Made by a program: the position numbers and the translations under genes
DNA from: Elmis aenea
Taxonomy: Eukaryota; Arthropoda; Insecta; Coleoptera; Elmidae
DNA: 64,000 bases
Reading direction: 5' to 3'
Assembly: GCA_947652605.1 (NCBI GenBank)
Contig: OX393578.1
Location: 39,933,470-39,997,469 of the forward strand
The notes under the pieces: model-generated
Told to the model about the DNA's origin: nothing
Database searches by the model: none
What the model saw: the letters and a program-made list of their open reading frames with translations, nothing else
Shown here: piece after piece, positions 55,249-64,000 of the stretch
How positions within the stretch are numbered: the stretch's first letter is position 1
Layout: each line of letters begins with the position of its first letter

Positions 55249-55310
55249 ATTCAAAAAATAAGCGGTGTTCCGTTCTGCCCCGTGGTTCCGTTTTGCCCCG
55301 CGTTCCCCTA

Positions 55311-56384
55311 TGGCTATTTTTGTGAAACTTTTATCATCAAAGTGTGATTTCGTAAACTAGTGATGTTTGCAATTAATAAACAACTAAACGTCATTTTCAA
55401 GTAAATGTTGCAGCAGTCGCTGTAGTAATAAAAAACAAATGAATACACGGATTAGCCTGAAATTTTAAAAATTTACGTGGACCTAAGCGTATTATAAAAA
55501 GCTGGCAAAATGTTTTTAATGGAAACAAACCTGTAAGCTTTATTTCTTTAATTTATTTTTTAAAAAAACTTTTACCAACCTTTAACTTGACCCTTTATTA
55601 TTGACCAAATGAATGAGGGTGAGGTTAAAGGTTGGTTAAAGCGTTTTTTGGTATTAAAACAAACCTATTAAGAGATAGTCATAATTTGCTCGTTTTGACG
55701 GCTTTTTACAAAATGCCTGGGCATTTTATTAAACCCCGAATTTCTCATTATAGCTACGACATATACATAAAACATTACATATTGCACAAAACTGGTAGAA
55801 GTTCCAAAAGATTCTTAGATTTTCAACAAACTAAACATGATAATAAAATGAAAAAATAAAGAGTAGGTAATGAATAAATTTTTTTTACAGCAACTTTTAC
55901 TTTTATACAAAGATGTCTTAATCTCTTTACTTAGAGCCAGTTTTAAAGTTGTTAAGCACATGTTAAACCGATTCGACGGCTAGCCATCTCATAGTTCGTA
56001 AGTATTCTGAAATTCTATTCAACTTCATTGAAAATCGTCTTGATGTTTAAATCTGATGATTAGGTCGTTTGCTTCTGGTCAAACATTTGTAGTTTGACAT
56101 GCTTAAAGCTAGGAACAGCTTTACATAAAAGTTTAGTCCACTTCAAAGGTTTGGAAACTGCAAAAGCATTAATTTTGTGAGAAGGGTAGCAAAGTTTAAT
56201 TGTTACAAGTTCAGATCAACTTTAGATGCGCATTTAAGCGATTTATTTAAAGTGTTGTAAATAAATCATTAAAGAAAGCAAGTTTACTAACCAATGACTT
56301 TTGTTTAAAAATCGTTTTGGTAACCACAAAAATTTCACATAAATATTTGACATTTCCCATGACAAAAGATTCTATTCCAATTGT
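55311..56384. other. unassigned stretch with a small hairpin
   Basis: At 55568-55642, TTACCAACCTTTAACTTGAC CCT pairs with AGGGTGAGGTTAAAGGTTGG, giving arms of about 23 bp around an AT loop. The rest is AT-rich with no recognisable genes. Confidence 0.4.
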
Positions 56385-56790
56385 TATACATAGTGGATTT
56401 AACTGAAATCAGGTTCACACCCTTTTTTTTCTCAAGTTTTGATTTTAGACAACTTATATTTTAGACATACAATATGCCACAGCACACTTAATAAAAACTT
56501 TATTTTTTGTCCAAAAATTATTTGAGTTTATAAAAATTAACTAAAATGTTACAGATGTATCCAAAATTGCTTTCTCTTTCGAAAAATGTAAAAATATACA
56601 GGGTATACGTTTGAAATTACCAAATGACGGTCAATTCCGGCGGAACCGGAAGTGAAACAATAGTGTACATACGTTAAGAATATCCAGGTTTTTGCACTTA
56701 TAGTATGTCTAAAATTTTATTTGTCTACAACTCTAAAGTCAAAACCTAAAGGAAAAAAGGGGGTAAGCCCATCTCAGTTACTTCCGATAT
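56385..56790. mobile_element. short degenerate foldback, family D copy 2
   Basis: GGTTCACACCCTTTTTTTTC and TTTTGATTTTAGAC on the left, and inverted AAAGGGGGTAAGCCC plus TAGTATGTCTAAAATTTTAT on the right, follow the family D consensus from 26342. The internal TACAGGGTATACGTTTG block (about 56598) again lies about 190 bp from the outer end. The middle is deleted, so the element is 0.4 kb. Confidence 0.7.
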
Positions 56791-57023
56791 ATAAAAACTG
56801 TATTGTATTGTCGAATTTAATTTTAGCTATTCAGAAAATAGTCTAATAAAATATATCGTGCTTATGATTTACCTCAGTTTTGTTTATTACTATTAAAATT
56901 AATTGCTTGTTTGTATCATTTCTGCACAATTCAAATGAAAAACTCATGATTTTGATCGTGTGTCGTGATGTTACCAAGCAACAAACTGTCGTAATGTTTA
57001 AAACTCATCAGTCCTTCATACAT

Positions 57024-57256
57024 ACGGAATTGTTGATCCGCAAGTTGCCTTTCCAACGGTTGGTCCGTGAGATCGCCCATGATTTCAAAACCGACCCAGG
57101 TTCCAGAGTTTCGCCGACATGGCTCTCCAAGAAGCCAGCGAAGCGTACTTGGTCGGTCTTTCGAAGACACGAACCTTTGCGCCATCCATGCCAAGCGTGT
57201 CACCATCATGCCGAAGTACATGCCTCGCTCGGCGCATCCGTGGAGAGCGCGCTTAA
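57024..57256 (+). pseudogene. histone H3 pseudogene, C-terminal half
   Basis: 57024-57085 reads [25 protein letters not shown], which is histone H3 from about residue 80 in the histone fold. A one-base change then shifts frame: [14 protein letters not shown] is recovered from about 57119, and [19 protein letters not shown] from about 57164 in another frame. The end CGCATCCGTGGAGAGCGCGC TTAA (57233-57256) encodes the H3 C-terminus RIRGERA and stop. At least two frameshifts and a substituted stretch (MPKYMPRSA instead of the usual helix end) show it is dead. The N-terminal tail is missing. The GC-rich wording contrasts with the neighbourhood, so it is a young derivative of a real H3 gene. I see no canonical histone 3' stem-loop afterwards. 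Confidence 0.9.
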
Positions 57257-57475
57257 TTAGTTGCTCGCCCTCGCTCGCGACCGGCGCTCGTCGTCGTTCG
57301 CGGCGAATAAAAAAAATCTTAAAATATCTGTATATAAATTACAAAAAACCACTTTAGCAGAACTGCTTAAGAAATGTTTGACATTGTAAAATTACTTAAA
57401 ACATTGTAAATCGAGAGATTGACGGAACATATTTATGTAGAGAATTACAAATAATAGCAAGGCGAATTCAAAAAA

Positions 57476-58076
57476 ATGCTTTTTTATCAAATGTCCTGTA
57501 GTAATATGAAATGTAAAAATAATTTAGAAAAAAGTGACCCAAATGTGTTTATTGTTCTGAAAATTTTTGCGAAATTGCCAGTATCGGTAGCAAGTTTAGA
57601 AAAAGTTTTTATAAAATTAAAACTTATAAAAACGTACACTCTCTCTACGATGTATCAGGCGACTCATTGGTCTAGGAATAATACATCTATACGAGTAAAC
57701 TATGAAATTGCATCTGAAATCAATATAGATAAATTAATTTAAATCGCCAAATACCAGCCCTAAAAAATAATGTTTCTCAATTTTTGTATTTCATACGTAA
57801 AATCTTTCTTCCTACACAAATATTAAAAGTAATCATGTACACATATGAATGTACAAATGTACATATTAGTGGTAATTAAAAAAAAATATTTAAAAGTTCG
57901 TAATGAGATTGTGTTTATTAAATATAAATATGTTTTTGGGGAATTACCCTCGTTTAAATTTGTTCATTTGCTACTCGACGTTTGGGTAAATACAAAAAAA
58001 CATATTACACGATAATGTATAGGGGTGTCTAAATTTTCTTTGCCTAGGGGCATCAGATACTCTTGCGCCGACCCTG
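57476..58076 (+). mobile_element. 3' part of a hAT element (inverted CAGGGTCGGCGCAAGAG end)
   Basis: It contains a hAT dimerization-domain remnant followed by about 330 bp of untranslated sequence. It ends CTCGACGTTTGGGTAAAT, GCCTAGGGGCATCAGATACT, CTTGCGCCGACCCTG at 58076. The same end is found at 35640-35742. The 5' end was not identified, so the start is approximate. Confidence 0.6.
57483..57742 (+). pseudogene. hAT transposase C-terminal dimerization domain
   Basis: DPNVFIVLKIFAKLPVSVAS, LEKVFIKLKLIKTYTLSTMY and, after an internal double frameshift, YEIASEINIDKLI. Known hAT C-termini run YPNxxxxxxIxxxxPVxVASxERxFSxLKLIKxYxRSTMxQxRLxxLAxLSIExxIAxxIDFDxLI. One frame over, RRLIGLGIIHLYE supplies the missing part. 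The usual arginine and serine of ERxFS are changed here (EKVFI). A relic. Confidence 0.75.
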
Positions 58077-59899
58077 AAACCTTTATATTATTGAAATAAC
58101 AAAAAAATAAGCTTTTTAATTAACTCAAAGCCATCTAAAGTTTCTATTTATAAAAAAAGGCCACTTTAGTATTTGAACTATGTTTAATTAAATGAATGTC
58201 GGTAGTTTATGGTTTGTTATAGTGCCTATACCCTTTGGCAGCAAACTTTTTTAATGAACAATTGCCACAAAGATATTAATATTTAAGAAATAAACTAATT
58301 CCAGCTTTTCGTCTCTGTCATGTGTATCAGCGAGTTTAAACGACGAAAAATTTATAAAGACGTGTCAGCATTTAATAGTTAAATGACAATAGTAGCGTGG
58401 ACTTTGAGTAGTTTTGCTAAACAATTGACACAACTAGTAAACATTTTATTGTCAATAGTAGTTTGTGCTTGGCAGTAATTTTTTAATAACTAATTATTAC
58501 CTGATGCTTGCAAGTATGAAAGGGCGACCTGGAAGCGTGTCTACATGAAAACTTATCTGCCACTTCAAACGAAGAGCATATTTTCAAACATCCATCTTTG
58601 GCTTCGGGAAATAAAATCAATTTAAACATTTGGTTTGATGTACTAACTTTAAAACATATTTATTGTTTTAAAATAAATGACTAATCAATATCTTGTAAAT
58701 TTGAAGAGAATCATTGTAGAGCACAAACTTTTGCCAATATTTTAGTCAATAAAACAAGTTGTTAAGCCCAACATATCACACCCTGTATATTCAAACATAG
58801 CGATTGCGTTATGGTAATACATCAAGGGGATTCACGGAACATTGAAATCCATGAAATTTTTTCACGATCACGAAACTTATTCACACTGTTTTTGGCGAAG
58901 CAACAGACGAAACCGAATAAAACAAATGAGATGTTTAAAGGGAAAGATCCGAATTGTGAAAAGCAAAGAGGCACGTGTACGTCAGAATAAGTCACTGTGG
59001 CGACACATGAAGGACAGTGGTTAACCCTCAAAGAAAAGAACGTGATGTTATTGATTTACTCAAATATCTTTACATTGTCTGTTTACGAAATAATCTAAAA
59101 TGTTATTCGTTTTTCCCGACATTGCTAAATAATTAAAACTTTTTTATAATTTAAAAAGTTGTTTACATGTAATTTTTATTTACATGTTAAATCATATTTT
59201 TATATTTAAAACCAATATTTGTAAATAATAAATAACTGACTATTAAAGCAAATGCTGGTTGTGTAACAACATGGGCATAACATTACTATTTTTATCGACT
59301 TTACTCTGAAAATGATAGGAGTATATTCTGTTGAACCTCCGGCCAAATTAGAACTCTCTTATTTGTTTTTCGAATGACTTATTCTAGTGTAATACGGTGT
59401 CTGCTGAAGTTTAAGTTTGTACAAGCAGTTGTTCATTTTGGGTTCTATAGCATAAAGGAATTAATTTGTTTATATTGCATTAATAACATAAATTTCACAA
59501 TAACGACACGCCATGTAATTCTAGTGTATAATTAAACTTTTTCGTGCAGTATTTGCTATTACCATTGATTTTCTCTTTCTTTATAAGCTATTCAAACAGC
59601 CAATTTTTTATTAATATATTGTAAGCAGACCCATCAACCTTTTTTTGTAAACTGTATCTCTTTCAGGTTTTTTAGTATTATTATTTTATATAAAAAGTTT
59701 CTGTTACAAAACGACTTATTAGACTAGAAGCGTAATTAAAGCTTCAAATTATTAATAACATTTTTAATTTTGTTGAATTTGGTAGTTGGTGATGTTAGTA
59801 TCCCAGAGATTATTGTCACCTCGTACATATCATGTGTTTAAATAAACAAACATGATATAATACTAAATGACAAAAAAATTGCATGGAGCTTCAAAAATA
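58077..59899. other. unassigned stretch
   Basis: A lone CACCCTGTATATTC at about 58780 marks one end of a TACAGGGTG-type element; its partner was not found. 58840-59022 is open in more than one frame on both strands, but no product is recognisable. Otherwise AT-rich and empty. Confidence 0.4.
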
Positions 59900-60527
59900 T
59901 ACAGGGTGTGTATAAATTGGCGGAAGCGCTACACGTGGCGATGTTCTTCGTAAAATTCTAAGTCGAAAATCTTGATACAAAAATGTTGTACCATGGTTTC
60001 TATGACCTCAGGAATCATTTAAAGAAAAAAAAATTGGCAACATTGCATACATTGATTTGCGTTTGGACATTTTTTTATCAGCAAATTTTACTTAGGTATT
60101 TACAATTTTTGTTCGAACTGAAAGCCTTTGGTTCGTAAACATAGCTGCAAACTTTTGGGTATCGTAAAACACAAACTAGAAATAATTACGAGAAAAACAG
60201 AGATGACAGCTAATGACAATGTTGCCATATGTATTATTTTCATTCAAATCAGTGATTTACATATTTTCAACACCAATTTTTGAAAGGAAGAACACAATAT
60301 CTAGGAAAAAATACTATTCGAAATTTATTTTTATTCCAAATTGCAGCTTTTTCATTTGCAAGTATTAAATAATAACGCTTATTAAAGGACTAAATGTCAA
60401 AACTTTGAGGACCTCTTGCAGACACAGCAAGCATGGTACAGCATTTTCGTATTAAGATTTTCGACTTAGAATTTTACGAAGAACATCGCCACGTGTAGCG
60501 CTTCCACCAATTTTTACACACCCTGTA
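59900..60527. mobile_element. foldback element, family G, 0.63 kb
   Basis: TACAGGGTGTGTATAAATTG and inverted TACAGGGTGTGTAAAAATTG start arms of about 110 bp that share GGAAGCGCTACACGTGGCGA and GTAAAATTCTAAGTCGAAAA. TA flanks both ends (TATACAGGG on the left, CCCTGTATA on the right). The unpaired 400-bp middle has no recognised coding sequence. Confidence 0.85.
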
Positions 60528-61028
60528 TATTCGTATTTTTTATGTACCTATCTTAAATCGTTGCTTAAGTTTTTTATTCAATTAGTATTACTGTGGTTAA
60601 ATTGAAAATAAGATAGATAATGTGTGTGTTCTTTATTCATCTTAATATCTTAAAAATACTATAAATTATTATCAGAAAGCCCTGAAGGTGACCTTTCCAA
60701 ATAAGTAAGAGTTGGTACAAAAATTTTCGATTTTAAAATTTATGATAATACTACATACCAGTTTAAAAATAAGAAGAAAAAAATAGGTATATCTGTTTAA
60801 AGCACATACTTTGTCTTAATAGCTGTCTGATTCCTTGCTTATATTAAGATTAGTCTCAAAAAATTAATATCAAAAGTATTAAAATGTTTACATAAGTAGC
60901 AATTTCTAATTTTTTCTTAAACTTTATTGAAACTATATAAATTTGAATAACACTTTTAAACATTCATTTAAGTTTTGTTGTTTTAATGCAGATTTTTTTG
61001 TTACTTAGTAATTAATATATTATGTTAA
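60528..61028. other. unassigned AT-rich stretch
   Basis: Nothing recognisable between the foldback at 59900-60527 and the piggyBac-type MITE at 61029. Confidence 0.5.
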
Positions 61029-61758
61029 CACGTTAAGCGCCATTTGTATCCATATGGATACAAATCTTTTTTGCCAAATGGGCCACCTGTATCCATTTGG
61101 ATACAACAGCCTACATTAGATTCGGCTGCCTGTGATCTTAAACACATGTATTATATATAACTATACCAGAAAAGGTTTAGGGATGGCCCGGTGGACCAGA
61201 AAACCTTGGTGGCCAGCGATCTTTTACCCACAATTATAAAAAAAAAAAGTTTTATGATACAAATTTATTCATACGAAAATCAAATTTACAACTTATAATT
61301 GTCAAAAATAAAAGCACATAAATGATATAAAAATAAAAACTACTCCTATATAATTGAGCTCTTCTTCATAAGACATAATGTAAATATGAACACTTTTTTT
61401 TGGAAATCTTTTACCATTAGGGGTTAATTAATCCTGTAACTATTTAATTATTTGTTTACCTGCTACCATCGGATTATAATAGTTAGTATGTAGGTAGTAA
61501 CGTGCAAGTTTTTACGAGTATAATACTTGTATTCGATAAGATACAGTGGTGAAACACTATTTTCTTCCCCATGGGCCGCCTGTATCCAAATGGATACAAA
61601 TCGATTTTTGTTTGAAATCGGGTTAAAATGTTACTACTATTATTTTGTTGTGATTTTTTTTTTATATTACTTAAGGGCAATTTAAAAGCGTTGATTTAAA
61701 ATAAAAATTGGTGGCCAGAAAAACCTACTTTTTTTAACATGGTGGCGCTTAACGTGTT
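61029..61758. mobile_element. piggyBac-type MITE, CACGTTAAGCGCCA ends, TTAA target
   Basis: TTAA-CACGTTAAGCGCCA at the left (TTAA 61025-61028) and inverted AACACGTTAAGCGCCACC at the right, next to TTAA (61759-61762); two A bases differ at the very edge. The subterminal palindromes TTGTATCCATATGGATACAA (about 61045), TGTATCCATTTGGATACAA (about 61088) and TGTATCCAAATGGATACAAA (about 61572) are placed near both ends. They share the CCATATGG-type core with the piggyBac-like element at 33376. 730 bp, non-coding. Confidence 0.75.
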
Positions 61759-61823
61759 TTAAAGTTGTTTATAAATGCAATCGAGATAATCAAGGTAGTA
61801 ATGATCTCTAGTATACCATTTAC

Positions 61824-62200
61824 TTAGTAGTTTCCACCAATATTAAAACATGTATAAAACCGAGGCACCAGCTTCTATATACCGTCCTCATAGAAAAGGG
61901 TCGCCTGTAAACATAGCCACTCCAACATTGCTCCTTTGACGTCATCGTCATAGAAGAAACGCTGGCCAACAAAGAACTTCTTTAGATGTTGGAACACTTT
62001 TAAGTTACTAAGTTTGAGTTGTAGGCTTTGAGTTTGGACAGCAATGGGTCCCTCGGGTCGCATATCTAGAACCCACCGTAAGCGAAATTTCCAAAAGTTT
62101 AAAGCGATCCGTCATAATTTTGTGGAGAACAGTTATTGAAATTTGCGGATAATTAATTGCAAGAAAGCGATGATGCCGCAAAAGGAACAATGGAGAAATG
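61824..62200 (-). pseudogene. mariner transposase with large internal deletion
   Basis: The upper part (about 62060-62200) reads LAINYPQISITVLHKIMTDR FKL, the end of the mariner helix-turn-helix region. Directly after, with the catalytic middle lost, 61880-61990 reads FQHLKKFFVGQRFFYDDDVK, GAMLEWLCLQATLFYEDGI. After a stop it gives KLVPRFYTCFNIGGNY and TAA at 61824-61826. Mariner C-termini run LFPHLKKxLxGxRFxxDExVKxAVxxWLxxQxxxFYxxGIxKLVPRxxKCxxxxGxY. All three D,D34D residues are missing or beyond the deletion. TIRs were not found. Confidence 0.82.
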
Positions 62201-62408
62201 ACTCTCTTTACTAGCTGTTCTGCTCAGTGAAAGTGATTTATAAACGCTGGTTCCCCGTTATGATAAATAATGGTGAAGACAATGTAGAGAAGTATGGCGA
62301 TTCTAACAAAAAATAAAAAAAATTTAATAGCATTCTCGATTTTTAAAAGCCAAACGATACTTACTTTCCGAATATACCTCGTATATCTAGAGATATTTTT
62401 GTTGCTCT

Positions 62409-63360
62409 AAAGGCGTCGGCAACCCGGCAGCCCGCGGGCCGCATGCGGCCCGCCATGTGCCTTGATCTGGCCCGCCAAGTAAAACCTAAATATACAGGAT
62501 GTTTCTTAAATATTGCGAAAAAATTCAGGAGGTAATTCCTTATCGAAAATTAAGAAAGGACTTTTATATAAAACATTTTTTTTGAACGTCTCCTTTCGGA
62601 GTTACATCCCCCTAAAGGGGAGCGGTAAAATTAGGTTTTCATTTTATTTCTCAAATTTGAATAAATGTAGGAGAATGATACTTGTTACCTAGATATTTTG
62701 TACTTATTGAAAGCTTTTCCAAAGTAATATTTTCGATCATCTCCCAACTTTACAGGGGGCTGAAAAGTGCGACCCCTGTTGATTTTTTAATCAGAACTTT
62801 TTGGTGGGTTGAAATTTTGCAATAAAATAAACAAACCAAGGTGAATCGTTTCATATTGAAATATGTAATGGTGCATGTTTACTTATTTTATTTTTTACTC
62901 AAAAACTGTAGGTTTTTCAGGAAAAACTAAAAAAAAACAAGTTTCTAAATGAATCAAGCTATCAAAAAAATTATTTTAAATTGCAAAATTTTAAATTTTT
63001 AAAGTTTATCCTCTACACTGTATGGTAGAAGAGGAACGGATAAATAAATAAATAAATAAATAAATAATATTTAAAACATCAAATGCCTAATGAAATTTCG
63101 TTTCCAATTTTGTTATATATTTTTATTTTAACGCTATAGTCCAGCGTTATTTTATGTTTCATTTTGTGTTGGTGAATATTTGGTGATCGAAAATGATTGA
63201 TGCCCGCATACTTCAGACCGAAAATAAAATAACCAAGTTTATGTTGGTATCCCGGTAAAAAAGCACCTTACTATCGCCATTTGTCAGAGTCGGTTGGTAT
63301 GTGCCTGAAAATATTATTATTTAATTTGGCCCGCTATCCAAAAAAGGTTGCCGACCCCTG
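62409..63360. mobile_element. hAT MITE with GGTCGGCAACC ends
   Basis: GCGTCGGCAACCCGGCAGCC then GGGCCGCATGCGGCCCGCC at the left. The inverted CAGGGGTCGGCAACCTTTTT, TGGATAGCGGGCC lies at the right (ends 63360). CAGGGGTCGGCAAxC plus the GCGGGCC motif is a well-known hAT MITE end. The flanks CTCTAAAG and CTTTAATG match at only 6 of 8, so the duplication is eroded. A TACAGGATGTTTCTTAAATA terminus at about 62492 marks another element inserted inside, whose right end may be near 63020. Confidence 0.65.
63041..63067. repeat. (TAAA)n microsatellite
   Basis: Six to seven TAAA units in a row within the MITE. Confidence 0.85.
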
Positions 63361-64000
63361 CTTTAATGAATGCGCTTGTTTTTTTTAAAGGGCCTATTTT
63401 GAAAACTTTAACGGTAATTTCAAAATAACCGAATAATTCACCGAAATTGACACTGTTTATGATTCCTATAAAACAATAATTTTGTTTTAAAGTAGATAAA
63501 ACCCATACAATTTTGTAATATGAAAACCAATGTTCTCTATTTGCCTTACAGAAAATAAATAATAAATAGTTCACTTATAGTTTTACTTGGCCTAAGCCAG
63601 ACAACTACTTTGCTACATTCCGTAACGTAAATAGAGCTTTATTTACAAGAGAATTGGATATCGGGATCAGGATACAAACGACTACAGAAATATTTCGATA
63701 GTATCGAATACCAAATGTAAGGTATTTTATGTAAACATATTCTTTTTCGGGTGATGTGTTGTCTCATATCGGTAGAGCGGGCAGCAACAGAGTTGAATAT
63801 AAAAAGACACATATAATCCACATTCCACACTGTCCTCGCATTCCCAGAACCCATCACACGTCCTGATTTATCCAACCCTCCGCGATACGACAATCTCGCA
63901 CCTTTCAAAATCAAGCTCAACGATTTTGTGTATCTGTAGAATTGATCGACACCAAAATAATATTTACCTTCGATAATAACGAAAATGAAATACCAACCTT
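63361..64000. other. unassigned window end with a TATA-like motif
   Basis: 63760-63920 is less AT-rich. TATAAAAAG at 63798-63806 is followed about 30 bp later by CCACATTCCACACTG, the spacing of a core promoter. No coding exon can be assigned downstream before the window ends. The minus strand is open for 93 codons here without recognisable content. Confidence 0.25.

Larger units (their letters stand above)
51828..55308 (-). mobile_element. complete pogo/Tigger-like DNA transposon, 3.48 kb
   Basis: The ends GCGGAACGCGGGGCAGGACG and inverted GGGGAACGCGGGGCAAAACG are flanked by TA on both sides (51826-51827, 55309-55310), as in the Tc1/mariner-pogo superfamily. Extra copies of the terminal word CCGTTCTGCCC lie at about 52018 and 54298, with the inverted GGGCAGAACGG at about 52040 and further copies next to the right end (about 55270 and 55287). 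They are arranged like subterminal transposase sites. The transposase gene is on the minus strand. A separate MITE (54636-55248) sits in the right part. Confidence 0.9.

Noticed and set aside
58822..59031. Overlapping open frames on both strands at 58822-59031
   Set aside because: No recognisable domain in any frame, and no splice or promoter evidence.

Overview
The window looks like a transposon-dense stretch of an insect nuclear genome. It is strongly AT-rich and has no operon structure. It carries non-LTR retrotransposons (RTE-like, Jockey-like, CR1/L2/Jockey-superfamily-like), piggyBac-like elements with TTAA target sites, hAT elements with 8-bp duplications, a pogo/Tigger-like element with TA duplications, mariner remnants, a degenerate insect-type TTAGG run and a histone H3 pseudogene. 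A beetle or another insect is plausible, but the order cannot be fixed from the sequence alone. No intact conventional host gene was found. The best candidate is one short spliced-looking exon at 15919-16070.

Layout. 1-9.9 kb: a degenerate hAT element (8-936), hAT MITEs (3192-4382), a 1.85-kb foldback palindrome (5311-7163), an inverted-repeat zone (8484-9100) and a clean 5'-truncated Jockey insertion with a 16-bp target duplication (9281-9878). 10-16 kb: two copies of an unnamed dispersed repeat (R1), a mariner transposase remnant and mostly unassigned DNA. 16-18.6 kb: the candidate exon, an 80-bp-arm hairpin and two foldbacks. 20.7-23.9 kb: a nearly full non-LTR ORF inserted inside a third R1 copy. 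24-28 kb: Penelope-like repeats, a MULE-like foldback MITE with 9-bp duplications, and a 1.27-kb palindrome. 30.6-38.2 kb: nested foldback/MITE stacks, a piggyBac-like element with a readable intron, and a piggyBac-type MITE. 38.3-40 kb: hAT and Jockey remnants. 41.5-47.5 kb: a three-level nest, with a hAT shell enclosing a foldback that encloses Jockey, Penelope-like and RTE insertions. 47.6-49.2 kb: a double concentric palindrome. 50-55.3 kb: a hAT copy and a complete but mutated pogo/Tigger element with a PHD-like finger. 56-64 kb: another foldback, a histone H3 pseudogene, hAT, mariner and piggyBac-type pieces.

The recurring theme is a set of long foldback elements with termini TACAGGGTG...CACCCTGTA, at least ten copies in about six sub-families. 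Three of them hold recognisable fragments of a Tc1/mariner-like transposase of the DUF4817/helix-turn-helix type. In two of those the transposase sequence runs into both palindrome arms. The simplest reading is that autonomous mariner-like elements repeatedly collapsed into palindromes by inverted duplication of one end. If transcribed, these would make long hairpin RNAs. That functional point is inference. Translated fragments were read by eye without database searches, so family names are pattern recognition.
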